Source: Primula veris (taxonomy: Eukaryota > Streptophyta > Magnoliopsida > Ericales > Primulaceae). Taken from it: 64,000 nt of DNA. The stretch's first letter is position 1. Every line of letters begins with the position of its first letter. The stretch lies in NCBI GenBank assembly GCA_963682055.1, contig OY821741.1, positions 5,773,501 through 5,837,500 on the forward strand, read 5' to 3'. Below, piece after piece: positions 57,501 to 64,000 of the stretch. Below the pieces are notes generated by a model. The model worked only from the letters and a program-made list of their open reading frames with translations, ran no database searches and was not told the origin of the DNA. Position numbers and translations under genes: made by a program.

Positions 57501-59561
57501 CTTTCAAGTTTTTGGATGTGTATGTTATATTCTTAAAGATAGAGAGCATCTTGGAAAGTTTGATTCTAAGAGTGATAAAGGGATATTTCTGGGTTATGCT
57601 CAAAACAGCAAAGCTTTTAGAGTCTTTAACTTAAGGACTAATTGTGTAATGGAGTCATATAATGTGATATTTGATGACCTAAAAACTGTTGATGAGAATA
57701 CAGGTGATGACGAACAGCCTGAGATTGCACAAAAACAAAAAGAAGAAACACAACAAACTGGCAGTCCCATAGTGGTTGGAAGTCCAGTTGCAACTGAGGT
57801 TACAACTGAGGTTGGAACTGAGGTTGAAACCGAGGTTGAAAGCCAGAATTCCACAGAATCTGAAAAAGAAGAAGGAGGATCTACTATTCCAACTACAAGC
57901 AAACCACGCTATGTAAGGACTCAGAAAAATCACTCTCTTGACAATGTCATAGGAGAAGTTGCTTCAGGTATGAAAACCAGAGGTAAAAGAAATAATGTTG
58001 TTCACTTTGCTTGTTATATTTCTCAGTTAGAACCTAAGAATATAAAAGAAGATTTAGAAGATAGTGAATGGATTTTTGCTATGCAAGATGAGTTATCTCA
58101 ATTTGAGAGAAATAATGTATGGACTTTAGTACCCAGACCTTCTCATAAAAATGTTATAGGGACTTAATGAATCTTTAGAAATAAAAGCAATGAGGATGGA
58201 GTTATTATCAGAAATAAAGCTAGGTTGGTAGCTCAAGGTTATACACAAATTGAGGGAATTGATTTTGATGAAACCTTTGCTCCTGTAGCTAGAATTAAAT
58301 CTATTAGAATGCTACTCTCTCTTGCATGTCTGTATGATTTTAAATTGTTTCAACTTGACATTAAGAGTGCTTTTCTAAATGGTGTGATTAATGAAGAAGT
58401 TTATGTGTGTCAACCTAAGGGTTTTGAAGATCCTAAATTCCATGAACATGTCTATTTACTGAAAAAGGCATTGTATGGTTTAAAGCAAGCTCCTAGAGCT
58501 TGGTATGATAGATTAACCAAGTTCTTAATTGAAAAAGGTTTCAACAGAGGGGGAGTTGATAAAACTCTGTTCACTAAGAAAACTACAAAAGATATCATCA
58601 TTGTTCAAATTTATGTTGATGACATTGTGTTTGGCTCCACTTCTAATAATAGAATAGTTGAATTCATTTCTGATATGAAGAATGAATTTGAAATGAGTGG
58701 TGGAGGTGAATTAACTTACTTTCTAGGATTGCAAGTTAAACAGAATGAAAAGGCATTTTTCTGTGCCAGAGTAAGTATGCTGACAATCTTGTTAAGAAGT
58801 TTGGTCTGAGTGAGAGTAAAGAGAAAAGAACCCCTATGAGTACCACCTTAAAATTGTCCAAAAATGATAAGGGTAAGAGTGTTTGTCCAAGTCTCTACAG
58901 ATCCATGATTGGAAGTCTTCTTTACTTAACTGCTACTAGACCAGATCTGTGTTTAAGTGTAGGAGTATGTGCCAGATATCAGGCAAACCCTTTAGAATCT
59001 CACCTTCTAGCTGTTAAAAGAATTTTAAGGTATGTAAAAGGTACAACTCACCTAGGCTTATGGTATTCTAAAGACACAAACCATTTTCTTGTTGGCTACT
59101 GTGATGCAGGCTGGGCAGGAAATATAGATGATAGAAAGAGTGCTTCTGGTGGTTGTTTTTACTTTGGAAACAATCTTGTTTCTTGGTTTAGTAAAAAGCA
59201 AAATTGCATCTCTTTATCTACTGCTGAGGCAGAATATATTGCAGCTGGAAGTGGATGCACTCAACTTATTTGGATGAAACAAATGTTAACTGATTATAAT
59301 GTTAAACAAGAAATATTAACTTTGTTTTGTGATAACAAAAGTGCTATAGATTTGGCTAAAAATCCAGTTCAACATTCCAGAACTAAACATATTGATCTAA
59401 GGCATCATTTTATTAGAGAACTGGTTGAAGAAAAGAGCTTAATTTTAGAACATGTTTCAACAGAAAGACAATTAGCAGATATTTTCACAAAGCCCCTTGA
59501 TACAAACAAGTTTGAATCATTAAGAAGTGGCATAGGGGTATGTCATTATAGATCTAATTGA
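54559..59561 (+). pseudogene. Copia gag-pol polyprotein, disabled
   Basis: One frame from ATG 54559 holds gag (WDILQVTFEGTVKVKAFKLQ), two zinc knuckles, a protease (WYFDSGCSKHMTG), GAG-pre-integrase, integrase (VDDFSRYSW, RSDHGTEFEN, NGIVERKNRT), RT (FQLDIKSAFLNG, YVDDIVFGS) and RNase H (YCDAGWAGNIDDRK, STAEAEY). Lesions: TAG at 54679-54681 (codon 41), TAA at 56746-56748, consecutive TAA and TGA at 58165-58170, and a 1-bp loss at about 58750 that shifts RNase H out of frame. The first gag knuckle has lost its first cysteine (YREC for CREC); the second (CNFCKKPGHSEIKC) is intact. Element 1 shows the open form of the pol part. Confidence 0.9.
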
Positions 59562-60524
59562 ATATTCTTGCTAAATATGTCTGTGTTGAGTACCTTCAAT
59601 AATTTTTATTTCTAAGGTTAAGTCTTGATTGAGCTATGAAGTTTTTGTTTTAAAAAAGCCGCTTTTTGGTGTCTCAAAAATAGATGTGAGGTAACTTGTC
59701 TTAAAACCTCTCTGGTAATAGAGTTGCTAGCCCAAAGTGCAATTTTCTACAAGCTGGTTGCAGGTTCAGTTGCAACACCAGTTGAAACCACATGCTCAAA
59801 ATACTAGTTGCAAGCTCAGTTGCAACACCAGTTGAAACCTCTTGCTCTATAAACTGATTAATTCAGTGATTGTCTCCAGTTGCAACACCAGTTAGAACCT
59901 CAGTCTCTAATAAAAAGTCAAGACAAAGTCTTGCTATTTTTTTGACATCACTTATACTCTTTCCTTGCTGAGGTCATCAAACTAGTTTTTGTGTAGAAAT
60001 AAAAACGGATTTGCTCAATATAAGCTCCTAAAATCTAATTTTTATTAGAGTTATTCAATGATAAACATATCTTCTTGAGTAAATTGCTAGATTTTTGTTT
60101 TCCAAAAGTTTCAATATCTTTTAATTGCTATCTTTATTTTGAATCAAGTCAAATTTCCTTCAAATCTTCAACTCTTGAATATTCAAAATTTTGGATTAAT
60201 CTGTTTTACAAGGATTGTTTATATGTTTTATTGGCTGGATTTATCTTTCCTTCGTGATTTTATTGTGAAATAATTTTTAAAATTATGTTGCTAAGAAATC
60301 TCCTTAATTCAAGCAAAATCTGTTTCTAAATTGATTTGAGTGTATCTTTTTCAAATTGTAAAAAGATTTGGACTTTATTGCTATTTACACAAACCTCTAT
60401 TAATATCCAAAATCAGAATCAATTTCACAATTACTCTCTCTCTCTTTCTATTAATCAAAAACCCTAAACTCTCTGAAAAACCCACTGCGAGGTTCTAAGC
60501 CCAGTTGCAACCCTAGTTACAACC
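59562..60524 (+). other. Spacer between pol and the third ORF
   Basis: Non-coding, with at least six 'agttgcaacaccagttgaaacc'-type motifs at 59755-59905 and one pair just before the third ORF at about 60503-60523. The equivalent region is shortened in element 1. Confidence 0.6.
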
Positions 60525-61808
60525 ATGTCTTCCAACTCTCCTAACCACCCCAATCTAAACACTGATGATGAGTGTACTCTTAAGAATTTCATGTCTAAAT
60601 CTACAACCAGTCAAGCCTCTAAAGCCAAGGTAAGTGAGCCCTCTTCTTCTAAGAAATAGAGGTCAAAAAAACGTGCTAGGAGAAATTACGATACTGATCC
60701 TATTATTGCTAAGTTTGATTATGTTCCTAAGTTCAATGAGGTTGATGCTCGTTTTTGGAGTAGTAAAATGTATAGGAGGTTTAGCGCTTTGGCTAGTAGG
60801 GAGATTCACTGTGAAAGTAGGCTTAATTTGGTCAGTTATCCACATATACAGGTTCATATTGAAAAATTGCTGTCTGCTGTTGGCTTAGATAAAACTGTTT
60901 GCTATGCTGATTCTTTTTACCCTGCTGTTGTTAAGGAGTTTTATGCAAATCTAAGTAGTACGGTCTTTGATGAGGGTAACCCTGCTTATGGAAGAATATT
61001 TTTGAGGGGTGTAACTCTAGATTTTACCCCTAAGTTAATCAATGAATTCCTTAGTGCACCCAATCCTTCTGAAGATAATGTTGACTGTGACATGGAAGTA
61101 ATTGCTCTTGTCCTCACTGGAAAATCAAACAGATTTGATGGTATTTCCATCAAAACATCCTCTCTCACACTGTGTTACACAAAATAGCTAGGTTCAATTG
61201 GACTCCCACAAAACAGCCCTCCAAAGTAAACAAAGAAATGGCCATCTTTCTCTACAAAATCATGTCTTCTCTGCCAATTAACTTTGGTCATCATGTTTTC
61301 AATCTTATGAGAGATTTCAGTGATACCAGTTCATCCTCTGTTCTGCTACCCTTTCCCTGTTTAATCACTAGAGTGATTCTGTCTCAAGTCTCACATCTAT
61401 CTGGAACTTCTCCTATTAGAATCTCCACTGAACCAATCACAGAGTGTCCCTCTGCCCCTATATATTTCTGCAAAACTGCTAAAGTAAGGGCATGTCAATG
61501 ATATTTCTGGAGAGAAGGGAAAAGAAAAGGAGACATCTAGTGCTCCTTCAGAGAAGAAGAAAGGGGTCAGGTGGTATTTGCAACAAAAGTTGGCCTATAA
61601 TGAAGAAAGAAGAGCTGAACTGGATGCTGATGACTATCAAATCAAGAAGCTACTGGTGAATCTCATAGAGAGTGAGGATGATGGGGATAGTAATTCTACT
61701 CACAGTGATGATGGCTTCTCAATAAGCAGTGAGGAAAAAGATGAAGAAGTTGTCAGAGACACACCTCTAAGAGAAAGACCACCTCAGTCAGACATACCTC
61801 GTGACTAG
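60525..61808 (+). pseudogene. Third ORF of the SIRE-like element (plant transposon-protein-like domain), broken
   Basis: Starts MSSNSPNHPNLNTDDECTLK. The body contains RRFSALASREIHCESRLNL, VVKEFYANLSSTVFDEGNPA, GRIFLRGVTLDFTPKLINEF and, after a frameshift, FNWTPTKQPSKVNKEMAIFL. It ends with an acidic tail (ESEDDGDSNSTHSDDGFSIS). The FYANL and RGVTLDFTP pattern resembles the 'putative plant transposon protein' domain that often follows pol in SIRE elements, a position called envelope-like. Role unknown. TAG at 60657-60659, a frameshift at about 61170 and a stop at about 61499 inactivate it. Element 1 has lost it completely. Confidence 0.7.
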
Positions 61809-62199
61809 TTAGTCAGGGTTGTGACAATCAGGGGGAGATAAAGAAAGTTTATGTTTATGTGTTTATGCTTCAGTTTAATGTTTTCAATTTCAAGTTTTAA
61901 TCTCAATTACAATTGCTCTGCTAAGACTATGCTATGCCTGTTTGGCCTAAATATTTCTGCAATTTCTTTCTGAAGTTTCTTGTTGAAGTATAACTGTCTT
62001 TAAACTTGAATCTGTTCTGAAAACTCACTGAATGGATATATTCTGTGCTTATATGATGTTTGCAATTCTAACTTGCAGGGGGAGTTTATACAAATACCTC
62101 AAAAGTATTGATATAAGATGTACAGTATAAGACTGTGCTGAAATTGAATTTGCAGGTGGTTGGTTGTTTTATAAACTTAGTTGATTTGTCAAAACCAAT

Positions 62200-62214
62200 G
62201 ACAAAGGGGGAGAT
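62200..62214 (+). promoter_or_regulatory. Polypurine tract of Copia element 2
   Basis: GACAAAGGGGGAGAT directly before the 3' LTR, the primer for plus-strand synthesis. The same tract borders the 3' LTR of element 1. Confidence 0.8.
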
Positions 62215-63389
62215 TTTTAGGACCAGATTTCTGGTCTAAATATTTATTGTTGTCTATTGGTTTTCACTAAATAATCCTACCTGTTTGTTAAGTACTAAGA
62301 CAGAGTTGATAGGTTTCAAGCAATGTTGCAACCTCAGTTACAACCTGCTAAGACAGCATTTGTGGTTTCAAGTAAATGTTGCAATCTCAGTTGCAACCAC
62401 AGGTTCCAACCAGCTGTTCTGCAGAATTCTGTCTAGTTCTGTAAATCTACATAACTATTCTTTAATGATAATTATTTGTGTTAAAGTATGCAGGATATAT
62501 TCTCATATGTTCTTAAAAGTTTAGCTCGTTTATATTGAGAATATTAAGTGGTAAGGAAAGATGTTTCCAAAAAGATGTAAGGAGATTAATCTTTAAAAAG
62601 TGTTTCCTTTTGTTAGGAAAACTTATATCTCTATTCTTGTGCACATCTTTACCACATGTTTCAATCTTTGTTACTTATCAAAATCAGTATGTTACGTTTA
62701 AAGATTGAATGAAATATGGAGTTAATGTTTCTTATGTATATTTAAAGATATTATCTCTAAAAGATATTGTCTTATATGTTTCCTTATTAAAGGAAAAGTC
62801 TAACTCCTATTTCCAAGCAAATTATCAACAGGTTCTATCTTTAGAAGATTGAGGTAAATCTCACGCTGAAGAGTCTCATGATATATGGAAAGATTGAAGC
62901 CAATCAAAAAGAGTCAAAAGCAATCATCAAGACCTTGAAGAAAGAAGATTGTTTTTACTTGCTTATATAGTTGATAACTTAGCTTGTAAAAGGGTGTGTG
63001 TTCTAAATTATAAAGAACTCATTCTAGAGAGAATACACAAAGAGCTTTCAAAAGAAAAACAATGGTGGGATGTCATTGATTTATTAAGTGATAGTTATAA
63101 GGTAGGAGCAATATAGAGATAGGCAGAAAAACCTAGAGGGAGTCTGAGAGTTTTTCATTAAGACTTGAATCATGTATTGTAAGCTTTTATAATATCATAA
63201 TCTGGGTAAGTGCCCCGGAGACGTAGCCTAGTTAGGTGAACTCCGTTGTTAAATATGTGTGTGATTTATTTCAAGTACATTTAACTTTACACAGTTCTGT
63301 CCATTAATACACTTGGTTCCAACTGTGGTTGCAACCTCACTTGGAACCTAACTGCAAAACTGCAACTAGAACTGCGGATAGGAATTTCA
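62215..63389 (+). repeat. 3' LTR of Copia element 2
   Basis: 1175 bp. Its first bases read TTTTAGG instead of TGTTAGG, so the terminal TG is mutated. Ends GGAATTTCA. Confidence 0.88.
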
Positions 63390-63394
63390 ATTGG

Positions 63395-63901
63395 ACACTA
63401 CCTCAGGCAACTCTCAAAACCATCACGCGACTTTAAAAACCAGATAAAAGTCACAAAACAATCACAGAAGTGTAAAATATCTTCCTTAACAAAAAACAGA
63501 CTGACGAGTAAACCTTTCTCTGAACTGTCGCATGTAAGGAAATCCTTGCAAAAAAACATCAAACAGTAAACGTTATCAACTCGAAAGACAATGAGATATT
63601 GGTTCTTGGCGCAAGTCTCCGTCTCAGGGTATCCAAAGCATTTTCATTGCTGCTTGATGCTATCATTTTCAAATAACTGCAGAAAATACATCGACATACT
63701 TTCGATGCATGGCACGATACCTATTAAATCAGCTTTGAGCTCTTCTCTGAGTGAATTCTCCCGTCTTCACTTGGAAATTTCAAAAAATTAGGAAATCAAA
63801 AAAGTTAAGCAGAAGCACATGAGGACCTAAGTAAATACTGTTGTAGGCAATGCGAATAACATACATATATATTGTAAGAAAATCGGAAATGAGTTCCCTC
63901 A
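63395..63901 (-). other. Probable 3' untranslated and downstream region of the right-edge gene
   Basis: Follows the stop codon of the partial gene at 63902-64000 in its direction of transcription. A short plus-strand frame (63591-63791) has no recognisable content and I do not call it. Confidence 0.35.
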
Positions 63902-64000
63902 TTAGCAATGGCAGTATGATTTCATCGATCCTGCGCTCAGTTTAGCTCGTTCTTCTGCCAAACTCGAATACCTTTCCCTCTCACACTCAAGTTAATATAT
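63902..64000 (-). CDS. Last exon of a minus-strand gene (partial at the window edge)
   Basis: Reads LECERERYSSLAEERAKLSA, then GSMKSYCHC and a TAA at 63902-63904. The charged, heptad-like composition (ERERYSSLAEERAKL) suggests the end of a coiled coil. An in-frame TAA just upstream at about 63992-63994 shows that the exon must start by splicing within the last bases, with candidate acceptors after TTGAG or TGTGAG. The family is not recognised, since only about 29 codons are visible. It has ordinary host-gene composition, unlike the neighbouring transposon. Confidence 0.45.

Larger units (their letters stand above)
53273..63389 (+). mobile_element. SIRE/Maximus-like Copia retrotransposon 2 (old, full structure)
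   Basis: 10,117 bp with LTRs at 53273-54499 and 62215-63389. A perfect 5-bp target duplication ATTGG lies outside (53268-53272, 63390-63394). The order is LTR, primer-binding site, gag-protease-integrase-RT-RNase H in one frame, non-coding spacer, third ORF, polypurine tract, LTR. The large size and extra ORF after pol fit the SIRE/Maximus lineage. The LTRs differ by a 52-bp indel and by scattered bases. The coding frame has several stops and frameshifts, so the copy is dead. It sits next to the 3' end of a gene that leaves the window on the right. Confidence 0.92.

Noticed and set aside
1..64000. tRNA, rRNA or other structured RNA genes
   Set aside because: None was recognised by eye; a tRNAscan or Infernal run would be decisive, and I do not claim absence.

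Overview
The window is nuclear DNA from a flowering plant. Evidence: genes with GT-AG introns (wall-associated kinases), a pentatricopeptide-repeat DYW protein, F-box relics, and a dense nested load of plant Copia, Gypsy, LINE, hAT, Mutator-like and CACTA elements in very AT-rich DNA. A eudicot, perhaps Asteraceae, fits the element and kinase styles, but that placement is inference.

The region was built by repeated local duplication and transposon insertion. Five footprints of one wall-associated receptor kinase (WAK-like) family lie on the minus strand. From left to right they are: a small kinase relic (about 225-650); copy A (5574-9652, complete three-exon gene, 705 codons); copy C (12903-14645, ectodomain exons intact, kinase exon deleted); copy B (25417-29143, one frameshift and one nonsense codon); and copy D (45854-48805, complete, 729 codons). 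A and B sit in one duplicated block (about 3682-10560 and 23525-30050). C and D sit in another (about 11100-16070 and 44030-50220). A fifth block (about 30815-33480) keeps only the outer flanks, so its WAK gene is gone. At the left is a PPR-DYW gene related to Arabidopsis LOI1 (At4g21065), with a truncated second copy at 16.3-16.75 kb. Short pieces of the PPR 5' end are scattered at six further places. An F-box gene relic is at 22.95-23.96 kb and part of it is repeated at 3.68-4.09 kb.

Mobile DNA: two SIRE/Maximus-like Copia elements. The one at 34902-41628 is minus strand, with near-identical LTRs and an open pol frame but no gag or primer-binding site. The one at 53273-63389 is plus strand, 10.1 kb, with 5-bp target duplications, many disabling lesions and a third ORF. 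There are two solo LTRs with 5-bp target duplications (30859-32688, 42090-44022), a decayed Gypsy-type LTR complex (17575-21931), two paralogous Mutator-like elements with 9-bp duplications (11249-12514, 44168-45442), two LINE fragments, two hAT-type MITEs and one CACTA MITE.

Likely functional host genes are WAK A, WAK D and probably the PPR gene. WAK proteins are plasma-membrane receptors that bind cell-wall pectin and signal through a cytosolic Ser/Thr kinase. PPR-DYW proteins edit organellar RNA. No pathway links the two families, and their proximity is positional. Three further coding remnants that I cannot identify are at 34540-34897 (+), 51732-51932 (-) and 63902-64000 (-, last exon of a gene leaving the window).
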